Assembly (NCBI GenBank): GCA_905214865.1
Contig: CAJMNO010000010.1
Location: forward strand, 1 to 64,000
DNA from: an uncultured bacterium
Lineage (GTDB): Bacteria > Actinomycetota > Coriobacteriia > Coriobacteriales > Atopobiaceae
Reading direction: 5' to 3'
DNA: 64,000 nucleotides
How positions within the stretch are numbered: the stretch's first letter is position 1; each line of letters begins with the position of its first letter. The translations under genes and the position numbers were made by a program. Of this stretch, positions 8,256 through 16,733 are shown piece by piece. Under the pieces are notes generated by a model. It searched no databases. It was given only the letters and a program-made list of their open reading frames with translations, and was not told the origin of the DNA.

Positions 8256-10067
8256 CTACTCCGCCAGCAGGGGCTCCATCTTGAAGCTGACGCAGTTGAC
8301 GTAGCCGCGGTTGGTCAGCCTGAGCTCCGGGACGCATGCAAGTGACATGACGCCCATGGTCATGAACGGAGAGGGGAGCGTGCACCCCATCTGCCGCCAC
8401 GCGGCCTCGATGGCGCTCACCTTGCGGGAGACGACCTCCACGCGCTCCGTGCTCATGAGGCCGCACACGGGGAGCTCGACCAGTGCGAGCACCTTGCCGT
8501 CCTGGACGGCGACCTCTCCGCCGCCGCACGCCTCGAGCGTCTTTGCGGCAAGGAGCATGTCGGCGTCGTTGTCGCCCATGACCAGGAGGTTGTGCGCGTC
8601 GTGCGAGACGGTCTGCGCCAGCGCGCCGTGGATGCCGAAGCCCTTTGCGAAGCCGCGCGAGTGGGTTCCCGCGCTGCCGTGGTGGCGGTCGAAGACGCAG
8701 ACCTTGAGCACGTCGTTCTCGCCGTCAGCCTGCAGCTTGCCGTCACGGACGGGGACGTCCACGATGATGTCGTGCGTGATCGTGTCGCCGGGGGTGATGC
8801 CCATGGCGCGCACCTTGCAACGCCCGTCCCGCCGGTCGACGGGGAACTCGAAGGCTTGGGGGGTGAGGGTGTCGCCCAGCTCCATGGTGTGGGTCATGAA
8901 GTCGGGCCAGGGGAAGGGCTCGACCTCGAAGCGCGCCTTGCCGTCCCGGGCGACCAGGTCGCCGTCGATCCATACGTACCGCGCGCGGAAGTCCTTGAGG
9001 TCATCCATAAGGACGACGTCGGCGCACTTGCCGGGCGTGATCGAGCCCATGTCCTGGCCAACGCCAAAGTAGGTGGCGCAGTTGATGGTGCACATCTGAA
9101 TCGCCGTCACGGGATCGAGTCCGAGCGAGACCGCGGTGCGGAGCACGCGATCCATGTGGCCGTCGTCCACGATGGTGTGCGGGTGGGAGTCGTCGGTGCA
9201 CAGGAGGCACAGGCGGGTGTCGACGCCGCTCTCCACGAGCTGCGGGAGGTAACCGGGCAGGTTGAGCCAGGCTGACCCCTGCCTGAGCTGCGCATACATC
9301 CCCATGCGGAGCTTCGCGATCACGTCGTCGAAGGTTCCCGACTCGTGGCAGGAGGAGACGCCCGCGGCGATGTAGGCGTTGAGGCCCCTGTCGTCGTCGG
9401 GGCTCACGTAGTGGCCGGTCACGACCCTGTCGGCCTTGAGGGTCTCCGCGACCTCGCCCGTGGCGTTCTCCTCTCCCGAGAGGATGCCCGGGAAGTTCAT
9501 CATCTCCCCGAGCGCGACGGTCTGGTCCCACGTCATGGTCTGCGCAACCTGGGACGCGTCGATCGACGAGCCGGTGTCCTCCACCCCCAGGACGGCGGGC
9601 ACGCAGGAGGGGGTTGTGAGCATGGTCTTGAGCGGGGTGCGGGCCGCGTCCTCCCACATCACCCTGACGCCCTCGAGGCCGCGCACGTTGGCGACCTCGT
9701 GCGGGTCGGCGTATATCCCGGTGGTCCCGTGCGGGACGACCGCCCGGGCATACTCGCTCGGCCCTACCATCGACGACTCGATGTGGATGTGGCTGTCCAT
9801 GAGGCCGGGGACCGCGTAGAGGCCCGCCGCATCGACGACCTTGGTGTCGGGTCCGACGCAGTGCTCCGCCGTGTGCCCGCCAATCCCCAGGTAGGCGATT
9901 CGCCCGTGGCTGATGGCGATGTCCGCGTCGTCCAGGACCTCATGTGTCGTCACGCTCACGAGCCGCGCGTGGCGGATGACGGTGTCTGCTGGCCGCTTTC
10001 CCAGGGCTACCTCAGCCAGCGCATTGTGGCACTCCCAGAGCGGCTCCTTGCAAAAGTGGTTGATCAT
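8256..10067 (-). CDS. ade: Adenine deaminase
   Basis: 603 residues from ATG 10067, close to the usual 580-600. The reading frame extends upstream to 10145, but that stretch lacks family similarity. The amidohydrolase metal motif DSHIHIESSM is near residue 95-105. The TTPSCVPA, MMNFPG and CHESG motifs, and a C-terminal domain ending NCVSFKMEPL, are those of Ade. The enzyme converts adenine to hypoxanthine and ammonia in purine salvage, with two metal ions (often Mn or Fe). No purine operon surrounds it; it stands alone, facing the M6 protease. Confidence 0.95.
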   Translation of the reverse strand: MINHFCKEPLWECHNALAEVALGKRPADTVIRHARLVSVTTHEVLDDADIAISHGRIAYLGIGGHTAEHCVGPDTKVVDAAGLYAVPGLMDSHIHIESSMVGPSEYARAVVPHGTTGIYADPHEVANVRGLEGVRVMWEDAARTPLKTMLTTPSCVPAVLGVEDTGSSIDASQVAQTMTWDQTVALGEMMNFPGILSGEENATGEVAETLKADRVVTGHYVSPDDDRGLNAYIAAGVSSCHESGTFDDVIAKLRMGMYAQLRQGSAWLNLPGYLPQLVESGVDTRLCLLCTDDSHPHTIVDDGHMDRVLRTAVSLGLDPVTAIQMCTINCATYFGVGQDMGSITPGKCADVVLMDDLKDFRARYVWIDGDLVARDGKARFEVEPFPWPDFMTHTMELGDTLTPQAFEFPVDRRDGRCKVRAMGITPGDTITHDIIVDVPVRDGKLQADGENDVLKVCVFDRHHGSAGTHSRGFAKGFGIHGALAQTVSHDAHNLLVMGDNDADMLLAAKTLEACGGGEVAVQDGKVLALVELPVCGLMSTERVEVVSRKVSAIEAAWRQMGCTLPSPFMTMGVMSLACVPELRLTNRGYVNCVSFKMEPLLAE

Positions 10068-10781
10068 TTCGCGCGACCTGCCTTTCCAGGGCCTGACCTG
10101 CCCTCCCGCGGTGGCACTCTGCATTCTGGGGCTAGGGTAACGCAAGAAGTGCCGCTACGCCTTGCGGGACGTCCTGCCCACTTCGTTGGCACTCCCGCAT
10201 CCAGATTCGTGTCCCGGGCTATGGGGGTCATGGCGGGGAATCGGTGGGACAAGAATGGCGAGGGGAGCCCTTCGCGTGGATCTCTGGCGAGAAACTCCCG
10301 AGGTGAGTGCTTGCTGCGGGTTTCGCCTGCCTGGAGGGGTCTTCGGGGGACGAGCTTCCCCAGTCGGAGATTCATCATCATGGCAACTGAGTCCCGATAT
10401 GAGCGCTCACCGCGGGAGTCTGCTGCCATCCGTGCCCGGAACGGGAGCCGTTTGGCGGCAAATGCCCGAAATGAGTACTCACATCGGGAGTTTGCTGACA
10501 CTGTCAGGGTGGCAGGAATCTTCCCCGACCCCTCACCTGGGAAAGCGTCGCGTGAGGCTGGCGTCTTCGGGCAATCATCTCACGGAAGTACTCACATCGG
10601 ACTTTGGCTGCCATCGGAGGGCGTCGTGCCGGCCGATGCGCGGCTACCGACGAATCGACTACCGAGTCACGGCGGCAAAACCCTTGCGCGTAGCGCTTGT
10701 TGCAGGGGGGTAGGGGTGGTCGTTCTCCCACGAGCAGTCTCGCGGAGTCGCTCGTCCCCGGCGAAAGGCACGTGGGCAAGC
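10068..10781. other. Gene-free 0.7-kb stretch carrying long imperfect palindromes
   Basis: Several open frames cross this stretch on both strands, but none has a ribosome site, a recognisable family or normal composition. The notable content is a cluster of palindromes between about 10286 and 10610, listed separately. I see no tRNA, tmRNA or 6S-like RNA here. Confidence 0.6.
10286..10610. repeat. Cluster of imperfect palindromes centred on AGYRCT
   Basis: Two strong palindromes are visible. One at 10381-10428 is centred on AGCGCT, with 18 of 24 base pairs. One at 10456-10497 is centred on AGTACT, with 16 of 21 Watson-Crick pairs. A weaker copy is centred near 10308 (AGTGCT) and a half-copy at 10587-10607 (AAGTACTCACATCGG). 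The shared arm reads roughly TGAGTACTCACATCGGGAG followed by TTTGC. Spacing between centres is irregular (96, 72, 113 bp). No T-run follows, so they are not intrinsic terminators. Confidence 0.65.
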
Positions 10782-10809
10782 AAAAAGGCCGAGGCGAGAA
10801 GCCCCGGCC
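10782..10809 (-). terminator. Intrinsic terminator of the DUF2798 gene
   Basis: On the minus strand a 9-bp stem (GGCCGGGGC with GCCTCGGCC, one wobble) is followed by TTTTT. It starts about 30 bases after the stop of the DUF2798 gene. Confidence 0.8.
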
Positions 10810-10839
10810 CACGACTCGCGATGAGTGCCTCGCGTCGCC

Positions 10840-11394
10840 CTAGTCGACCGCCTCGGCGGAACCCTGGGGCACCGACCCCTCGTCCCTCTCGCCCACGTGG
10901 GCAAAGAGGGTCCTGAAGACGAGGCGGGACACCGGACCGGCTGCGAACAGGTTCCAGAGGAGCGCCATGGGGAAGTTCTTGATGAGCGTTCCCACCCAGA
11001 TCGCGGGAAGCTGGGCCACGGGCATGCCGCCGAGGATCACGTTGAAGAGGATGGCGGCGACGAGGCTCATGGTGGGGCACATCACGAGCACCGTGCAGCA
11101 GGACCTGATGGTGCCACGCACGAAGGCGCTGTCACGCTCTTCGTCGACGCAGCGGGACGCAAGCGCCATCCCCAGGCGATTGCCCCAGAGGTTGGAGAAC
11201 AGGAACACGAAGAGCCACATGTACGCGGCCTCGAGCAGCGCGTCCCAGAAGACGACGTTCGTCATGTTGGAGAACCCGCCCGCGGTGGTGGGAATCCCCA
11301 TCTTCCAGGCGACGTTGTAGACCTCCATCCCATAGGCCATGGTCACCGACATGAGGATACCGAAGATGATTCCCTGGGCCTTGTTCTTGGGCAT
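10840..11394 (-). CDS. DUF2798 family membrane protein
   Basis: 184 residues, with hydrophobic segments near 8-28, 50-70, 98-120 and 133-155. The halves look alike (SVTMAYGMEVYN and PTMSLVAAILFN; both contain small and aromatic residues in DUF2798 fashion). The ATG at 11394 follows GGGAGAG. The family is of unknown function, often near stress or transport genes. A strong intrinsic terminator lies between the presumed promoter and this gene, so expression probably depends on read-through. An MFS transporter is divergent to it; a joint role is speculative. Confidence 0.75.
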   Translation of the reverse strand: MPKNKAQGIIFGILMSVTMAYGMEVYNVAWKMGIPTTAGGFSNMTNVVFWDALLEAAYMWLFVFLFSNLWGNRLGMALASRCVDEERDSAFVRGTIRSCCTVLVMCPTMSLVAAILFNVILGGMPVAQLPAIWVGTLIKNFPMALLWNLFAAGPVSRLVFRTLFAHVGERDEGSVPQGSAEAVD

Positions 11395-11423
11395 GCTCTC
11401 TCCCTTCGTGGCGGTGCCGCAAC

Positions 11424-11460
11424 AAAAAAGCGTGCGAGCGGTCGTGGGACCGTCGCACGC
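11424..11460 (-). terminator. Terminator-like hairpin in the leader of the DUF2798 gene (candidate attenuator)
   Basis: Read on the minus strand, GCGTGCGA-CGGTC pairs with GACCG-TCGCACGC around CCAC, with one unpaired base, and is followed directly by TTTTTTG. The T-run ends 30 bases upstream of the DUF2798 start codon. Nothing upstream on this strand codes for a protein, so the hairpin terminates a short leader rather than a preceding gene. Confidence 0.65.
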
Positions 11461-11628
11461 TTTGCCAACTACGCTGTATCGCTGCTCCTGGTGGCGTTGT
11501 GGGGCACCCGGTTGCAGCAGCTTTGCGCTACACGCAGGTACTCACGATAGCATGTGGCGCATGCGGCGCGACAAAATCATCACGTTGCGGGAGAGGGTCA
11601 AACGCCCTGAGTCGGCGGGGGCCTGGGC

Positions 11629-11634
11629 TATAAT
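11629..11634 (+). promoter_or_regulatory. Candidate -10 box for the MFS gene
   Basis: TATAAT is a perfect consensus -10 box in GC-rich surroundings. No good -35 is visible at 16-18 bp, so an activator or another sigma contact may be needed. It predicts a leader of about 120 nt. Confidence 0.5.
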
Positions 11635-11647
11635 CTCCTGCGTCAAT

Positions 11648-11700
11648 GAGCGGCCCCACGGGCGTAAGTCCAATTGATCCACCAGGCCGCTCGCCGTGGG
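11648..11700 (+). other. Leader segment with two mutually exclusive stems upstream of the MFS gene
   Basis: GAGCGGC (11648-11654) pairs with GCCGCTC (11686-11692), and CCCACGG (11655-11661) pairs with CCGTGGG (11694-11700). The order is a-b-a'-b' with zero and one linking bases, too short for a pseudoknot, so the stems should compete. No known riboswitch class is recognised. Confidence 0.35.
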
Positions 11701-11760
11701 CACCCAAGCCCCTGCGTCCCTCGCGTGCGGCCAAACGCCGTCTCGTCGAAGGGAAATCGC

Positions 11761-12975
11761 ATGGCTCAAACCGCACCGGAAGGGCGCTCCAGATCCGCCC
11801 AGCCAAAGCTCTGGACCAAGAATCTCGTCCTCATCATCCTGGTGAACCTCTGCGTCTTCACCAACCACATCATGTCGCTGTCCACGTTCCCGTTCTTCAT
11901 CAAGAGCCTGGGTGGCACCGAGGCAATCGCGGGCGTGTGCGCCGCGGCCTTCTCGTTCGTGGCCGTCATCATCCGCCCGTTCGTGGGCTGGTGGCTGGAC
12001 AACGGCGTCCGCCGCACGGCACTGGTGATCGGCCTTCTCCTCATGGCGCTCTCGCCCGTGGGGTACGTGACCGTCCCCATCCTCTCCATCGCAATCTTCT
12101 TCCGCATGGTCCACGGCGTGGGCCTCTCGTTCTCCAACTCCACGACCGCGACCGTGGCGTCCGACGTGATCTGCAAGCCGCGCTTTGTCGAGGGCATGGG
12201 CTACTTCGGCATGGCCACCGCGCTCGCCTCCGCGATCGCGCCCGCCCTGGGCCTTTCGCTGATGGAGGGCTTTGGCTTCAAGGTGCTCTACATCGTGGCC
12301 ACCTGCATCGCGCTCGTGGACCTCCTGCTGTTCTCGTTCGTCCATGCCCCGCGCGTCGAGGTGCCCCACAAGCCCCTTGACCTCAGGACGATCATCAACC
12401 GCGACTCCCTGCCCGCGACGGTGACCATGCTCGTGTTCATGTTCACCTTTGGCGCGCTCGAGAACTTCGTCGCCATCTACGCGTCCGACAAGGGCCTGCC
12501 CTCCGGCTCCATCTACTTCCTGATCATGAGCGTCATGCTCCTGCTGGTCCGCGTGTTCCTGGGCCGCCTGGTGGACGAGAAGGGCGAGGCGCTCTTCGTC
12601 TATGCGTGCAACGCCTCGATGCTCGTGGCCTTCCTGCTCCTCGCCTTCGTGCCCAACGTGGGGACGTTCATCCTGTCCGCGGCACTCGCCGGCTTCGCGT
12701 TTGGCGGCCTGGAGCCCTCGCTCCAGTCCATGGCGGTCCACACGTCCAGCGACGAGACCAGGGGCTCGGCAAACTCCACGTTCCTCTGCGGGTACGACAT
12801 CGGCTACGGCCTGGGCGGCGGCGTTGCCGGATCGCTCATCACCGCGATGGGCTACTCGGCCATGTGGGCGATCGTCTCGCTCGCCTGCGTGGTGTCCGTG
12901 CTGGTCTACGTGCTCTGGGCGCGCCACAGCGACACGAGCTTCAGCAAGGCGCTCAAGGCCGAGAAGAGGGGATAG
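11761..12975 (+). CDS. Major facilitator superfamily transporter
   Basis: 404 residues from ATG 11761 (GAAGGGA upstream). About twelve hydrophobic segments with the central cytoplasmic loop near residue 195-215. The loop 2/3 motif GWWLDNGVRRTAL is the usual MFS G-x-x-x-D-x-x-x-R signature, and its partner GRLVDEKGE lies in the second half. The substrate cannot be read from the sequence; drug or sugar-phosphate-like efflux families (YfcJ/arabinose-efflux type) are similar in layout. It appears monocistronic; the next transcription unit is the SRP RNA. Confidence 0.85.
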   Translation: MAQTAPEGRSRSAQPKLWTKNLVLIILVNLCVFTNHIMSLSTFPFFIKSLGGTEAIAGVCAAAFSFVAVIIRPFVGWWLDNGVRRTALVIGLLLMALSPVGYVTVPILSIAIFFRMVHGVGLSFSNSTTATVASDVICKPRFVEGMGYFGMATALASAIAPALGLSLMEGFGFKVLYIVATCIALVDLLLFSFVHAPRVEVPHKPLDLRTIINRDSLPATVTMLVFMFTFGALENFVAIYASDKGLPSGSIYFLIMSVMLLLVRVFLGRLVDEKGEALFVYACNASMLVAFLLLAFVPNVGTFILSAALAGFAFGGLEPSLQSMAVHTSSDETRGSANSTFLCGYDIGYGLGGGVAGSLITAMGYSAMWAIVSLACVVSVLVYVLWARHSDTSFSKALKAEKRG

Positions 12976-13027
12976 TCCCCGGGGTGCCGTTGCCGGAGAC
13001 GCCGGCGCGGCGCCCTCCCATGGCGTT

Positions 13028-13057
13028 TTGGTGGTCGCCGCGCTTCTTTGCTAGAGT
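13028..13057 (+). promoter_or_regulatory. Promoter of the SRP RNA gene
   Basis: TTGGTG (13028-13033) and TAGAGT (13052-13057) are separated by 18 bp, and the -10 lies about 10 bp before the RNA's first base. Confidence 0.55.
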
Positions 13058-13067
13058 ACTCTCCGTA

Positions 13068-13174
<107 letters not shown>

Positions 13175-13177
13175 TGT

Positions 13178-13220
13178 ACGCCCCCTGCGACCAGCGAGAG
13201 GTTGGCCGCGGGGGCGTTTT
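13178..13220 (+). terminator. Terminator of the SRP RNA gene
   Basis: The stem ACGCCCCC with GGGGGCGT is followed by TTTTC, beginning four bases after the RNA. Confidence 0.7.
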
Positions 13221-13269
13221 CTATGACGGCCGCGCCTGCCGCCCCAGCCGACCTTTTGGAGAGTCGCCA

Positions 13270-13938
13270 ATGGGCTTCGTCAACATGATCGCCGAGCTTC
13301 TCAGGGACCCGAGGACCGCCATCGCAAGCTGGATCGCCGCCGGCCCCATGGTCGCCTACGGCCTGGTCTTCCTCATCGTGTTCATCGAGACGGGCGTGGT
13401 GTTCTTCCCGTTCCTGCCGGGCGACTCGCTGCTCTTTGCATCGGGCTTCTTCGCGCACAACGGCGGGTTCAACATCTTTGCGCTCCTCGGAGTTGCATGG
13501 GCCGCGGCCATCATCGGCGACCAGTGCAACTTCATGATCGGGCACTTCTTTGGCCAGCGCATCGTGAGGAGCGGCAAGGTCAAGGCCATGACCCCCGAGC
13601 GCGTGGAGAAGACCGAGGCCTTCCTGGACAAGTGGGGACGCCTGGCAATCTTCCTGGGCCGCTTCTTCCCGTTCATCCGCACCTTCGTTCCGTTCCTCGC
13701 GGGCATGGGCGGCATGGCCTGGCACCACTTCGTGGTGTTCAACATCCTGGGCGGCGTCACCTGGTCCACGCTGTTCACGCTGTTGGGGTACTTCTTCGGC
13801 GGGATCCCTGCCGTCCAGGAGCACTTCGAACTCGTGGTCGTGGGCATCATCCTGGTTTCGGTCATCCCGGCCGTGGTCGGCGCGATCAAGGCCAAGCTCT
13901 CCTCCAAGAAGGGCGCGGCCCCCAAGCACGCGGCATAG
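13270..13938 (+). CDS. DedA family membrane protein
   Basis: 222 residues from ATG 13270 (GGAGAG upstream). Both DedA signatures are present: ETGVVFFPFLPGDSLLF near residue 36-52, and GRFFPFIRTFVPFLAG near 135-150. Several transmembrane helices, two of them re-entrant in the family model. DedA proteins act in membrane lipid (undecaprenyl or phosphatidyl carrier) translocation and proton-gradient homeostasis. The tail is lysine-rich (KAKLSSKKGAAPKH). Confidence 0.92.
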   Translation: MGFVNMIAELLRDPRTAIASWIAAGPMVAYGLVFLIVFIETGVVFFPFLPGDSLLFASGFFAHNGGFNIFALLGVAWAAAIIGDQCNFMIGHFFGQRIVRSGKVKAMTPERVEKTEAFLDKWGRLAIFLGRFFPFIRTFVPFLAGMGGMAWHHFVVFNILGGVTWSTLFTLLGYFFGGIPAVQEHFELVVVGIILVSVIPAVVGAIKAKLSSKKGAAPKHAA

Positions 13939-13965
13939 CCGGCACCGTCGCTCAACCTGCCATCC

Positions 13966-13998
13966 AATGCCACGCCCCGGGGGGACGTGGCATTCTTG
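13966..13998 (+). terminator. Terminator after the DedA gene
   Basis: AATGCCACG pairs perfectly with CGTGGCATT around a C/G-rich loop, followed by CTTGTCT. The T-run is weak but the stem is clear. Confidence 0.6.
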
Positions 13999-14109
13999 TC
14001 TCCTTGCCGCATCCCTGCGTTTGGGTCGCCCCAAACGTGGAAAACAACGTACGATGGCCCGCGTGGGCCGGGGCACGGCCATGTCTGGTAAGCGAGAGGG
14101 GCGATGCAA

Positions 14110-16671
14110 ATGGACGTCGAGGGCATCCTGGGGGCAATGACGCTGGAGCAGAAGTGTGCGCTCCTCTCGGGAGGAAGGCCCTTCTCCACCAGGGCGTTCC
14201 CCTCCCTGGGCGTTCCCAGCCTGGAGTTCTCGGACGGCCCACACGGGCTTCGCCACCAAAGCTCCGGCGCGGACAACCTGGGGATTGGCACCTCGGACCC
14301 CGCCACCTGCTTCCCCACCGCCGTGACCGTGGCCCAGACGTGGGACACGGACCTAGCGGAGAAGATTGGCGAGGCGCTTGCGGAGGAGGCCGCCTCCATG
14401 GGCGTCAACGTGGTGCTGGGGCCGGGTCTCAACATCAAGCGCAACCCACTCTGCGGGCGCAACTTTGAGTACTTCTCGGAGGACCCCCTCGTCTCGGGCC
14501 GCATGGCGGCGGCATACGTGAGGGGCATCCAGTCGCGGGGCCTCGGCGCGTGCCCCAAGCACCTTGCCGCCAACAGCCAGGAGACCCGCAGGCAGTCGTC
14601 CGACTCGGTGGTGGACGAGAGGACCCTGCGCGAGGTGTACCTCGCCGGCTTCGAGGAGTGCGTGCGCAACTCGCATCCCATGGCAATCATGAGCAGCTAC
14701 AACATGGTCAACGGCACCTATGCGAGCGAGAACCGCCACCTCCTCAGGGACGTCCTGAGGGACGAGTGGGGCTTTGACGGGGCCGTGGTCACCGACTGGG
14801 GCGCCTCGAACGACCACCCCGCGGGGGTCTCGGCTGGCTGCACCATCGAGATGCCCGCCCCCAACGACTGCTCCATCCGCGAGCTGGTGCTTGCGGTGAG
14901 GACCGGTCGCGTGAGCGAGGCGGACCTCGACGACCGCGTGCGAGAGGCGCTTGCGCTCATCCTCCGGACCGACCGGGCCAAGGCCGGCTATCACGGCGGC
15001 TACGACGCGGATGCCCACCATCGCCTCGCCCGCCGCGCGGCGGAGGAGGGCATCGTCCTCCTCAAGAACGACGCCCCCGCCGACGCATGGGAGAAGGGCG
15101 CCCCCGCGGCGGAGGGGGCCGACGGGGCGGCTTTCGGGCGCGTCGCGCCCCGCACCTCTCCGCTGCTGCCCCTCGCCCCGCACACCAAGGTCGCGCTCGT
15201 GGGTGACTTTGCCCAGGCCCCGCGCTACCAGGGGGCGGGGTCGTCTCTGGTCAGCGCGACGCGGGTAGAGAGCCTCCTCGACGTCATGCGTGCAGACGAC
15301 AGGCTCGACCTCGTGGGCTACGAGCCCGGCTTCGAGCGCTCGGGGAGGGCAAACCCCCAGAGGGCCGCCGCGGCGGTCGAGCTCGCCCGGCGCGCGGAGG
15401 TCGTGCTCCTGTGCCTTGGCCTGGACGAGTCCAGGGAGGTGGAGGGGCTCGACCGCACCAACATCCGGGTGAGCTCCAACCAGATCAGCCTCCTGCGCGC
15501 CGTCTTTTCCGCCAACCCCAACGTGGTCGTGCTCCTCTCCGCGGGAAGCTGCGTGGAGGTCCCCTGGCAGACCCATGCGCCTGCGATCCTGTACCTGGCG
15601 CTGGGCGGGCAGGCGGGCGCCTCGGCGGCGCTCGAGGTCGTCACCGGCGCCGTCAGCCCGTGCGGCAGGCTCGCGGAGACCTGGCCCGTCAGGCTGGAGG
15701 ACGTCCCCAGCTTTGGCAACTTCCCCAGCCTGCAGCGCACGGCGGAGTACCGCGAGGGGCCGTACGTGGGCTATCGCTACTACCAGACCGCCCACGTGCC
15801 CGTTGCCTACCCCTTTGGGTACGGCCTGGGGTACACGCTGTTTGAGTACTCCGACCTCGTCGCCTCCAAGGACGAGGCAAGCTTCGTCGTGACCAACGTG
15901 GGCCGGCGCGAGGGCACCGACGTCGCGCAGTTGTACGTGGGGCTGCCCGGTGCCGCGGTGTTTGCCCCCACGGTCCAGCTGAGGGGATGGGCCCGTGTGA
16001 GCCTGGCCCCGGGCGAGTCGCGACGCGTGACCGTCCCGCTAGGCCCGCGCGCGTTCCAGTACTTCAACGTCGAGACCAACGCATGGGAGACCGAGGGAGG
16101 GTCCTATCTCGTCTCGGTGGGGGCAAGCGCGGCCGACCTCCGGCTTCAGGCGGAGGTCGAGGTCGCGGGCAGCGGTGCCCCCAACCCCTACGCGGGGCTC
16201 CGACTCCCCGCCTACCAGTCCGTGAGGGTGGCAGACGTCGACGACGCGCAGTTCTCCGCGCTCCTGGGTCGCGCCATCCCGTCCCCGCGCATCCCCATCG
16301 ACGCCAACCTGACGCTCCGCGACCTCACCAAGGCGCGCAGCCCGGTCATGTGGGCGGCGGGAAAGGTGGCCGACGCGTACTGCGGCAGGCAGCTCGCGAG
16401 GGACTCCTTCGACCCCAACGTGGCCTTTGCCTACAACATGCCCCTGCGCGCCCTCCCCAAGATGGGGCTCCCCGTCACCAAGGCGGCGATCGATGCCCTG
16501 GTGCTCGAGGCGCGCGGCGGCTGGGTGGTGGGTGCCGCCATCGCCCTCGCCAGGAGGAAGCGCTGGCCCCTTGGCGCCTGCCTCTACCTTGCCGCCGCCG
16601 CCGAGGTGGGCGGCCTGGTCGCCAACGGGGCCCTCGAGGCGCTCCTGGAACGGCAGTCGGGCGAGCGCTAG
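14110..16671 (+). CDS. Glycoside hydrolase family 3 beta-glucosidase-type enzyme
   Basis: 853 residues. ATG 14110 is eight bases from GAGAGGGG; ATG 14104, two codons earlier, is the alternative. The GH3 N-terminal barrel has KHLAAN near 158 and VVTDWGASND, where D229 is the expected nucleophile. The GH3 C-domain (about 300-540) and an FnIII-like domain (about 575-680) follow. An extra 165-residue tail holds an FSALLGR segment common in GH3 enzymes of gut Firmicutes and a hydrophobic end of uncertain role. No signal peptide is seen, so it should act on imported beta-glycosides. Confidence 0.9.
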   Translation: MDVEGILGAMTLEQKCALLSGGRPFSTRAFPSLGVPSLEFSDGPHGLRHQSSGADNLGIGTSDPATCFPTAVTVAQTWDTDLAEKIGEALAEEAASMGVNVVLGPGLNIKRNPLCGRNFEYFSEDPLVSGRMAAAYVRGIQSRGLGACPKHLAANSQETRRQSSDSVVDERTLREVYLAGFEECVRNSHPMAIMSSYNMVNGTYASENRHLLRDVLRDEWGFDGAVVTDWGASNDHPAGVSAGCTIEMPAPNDCSIRELVLAVRTGRVSEADLDDRVREALALILRTDRAKAGYHGGYDADAHHRLARRAAEEGIVLLKNDAPADAWEKGAPAAEGADGAAFGRVAPRTSPLLPLAPHTKVALVGDFAQAPRYQGAGSSLVSATRVESLLDVMRADDRLDLVGYEPGFERSGRANPQRAAAAVELARRAEVVLLCLGLDESREVEGLDRTNIRVSSNQISLLRAVFSANPNVVVLLSAGSCVEVPWQTHAPAILYLALGGQAGASAALEVVTGAVSPCGRLAETWPVRLEDVPSFGNFPSLQRTAEYREGPYVGYRYYQTAHVPVAYPFGYGLGYTLFEYSDLVASKDEASFVVTNVGRREGTDVAQLYVGLPGAAVFAPTVQLRGWARVSLAPGESRRVTVPLGPRAFQYFNVETNAWETEGGSYLVSVGASAADLRLQAEVEVAGSGAPNPYAGLRLPAYQSVRVADVDDAQFSALLGRAIPSPRIPIDANLTLRDLTKARSPVMWAAGKVADAYCGRQLARDSFDPNVAFAYNMPLRALPKMGLPVTKAAIDALVLEARGGWVVGAAIALARRKRWPLGACLYLAAAAEVGGLVANGALEALLERQSGER

Positions 16672-16693
16672 GGGGCGGGCGAGGGCCCGCCGC

Positions 16694-16699
16694 TATACT
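16694..16699 (+). promoter_or_regulatory. Candidate -10 box for the dnaX operon
   Basis: TATACT lies 35 bases before the dnaX start, in the short gap after the GH3 gene. The -35 region is poor. Confidence 0.45.
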
Positions 16700-16733
16700 G
16701 GTAGGCCGAGTCATGCGAGGCGTCGGAGGCGCG

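Larger units (their letters stand above)
11395..11760. other. Divergent 366-bp intergenic region between DUF2798 and MFS genes
   Basis: It contains the minus-strand attenuator-like hairpin, a plus-strand TATAAT at 11629-11634 and a GC-rich plus-strand leader able to form two competing stems. No additional gene is seen. Confidence 0.6.

Noticed and set aside
10162..10713. Open frames across the gap after ade
   Set aside because: They cross the palindromes, lack ribosome sites and have no recognisable features; several frames on both strands are equally open.
11462..11560. ZTP, preQ1 or other known riboswitch before the DUF2798 gene
   Set aside because: Individual words look similar (for example CAACCGGG) but the required conserved cores and their order are absent.
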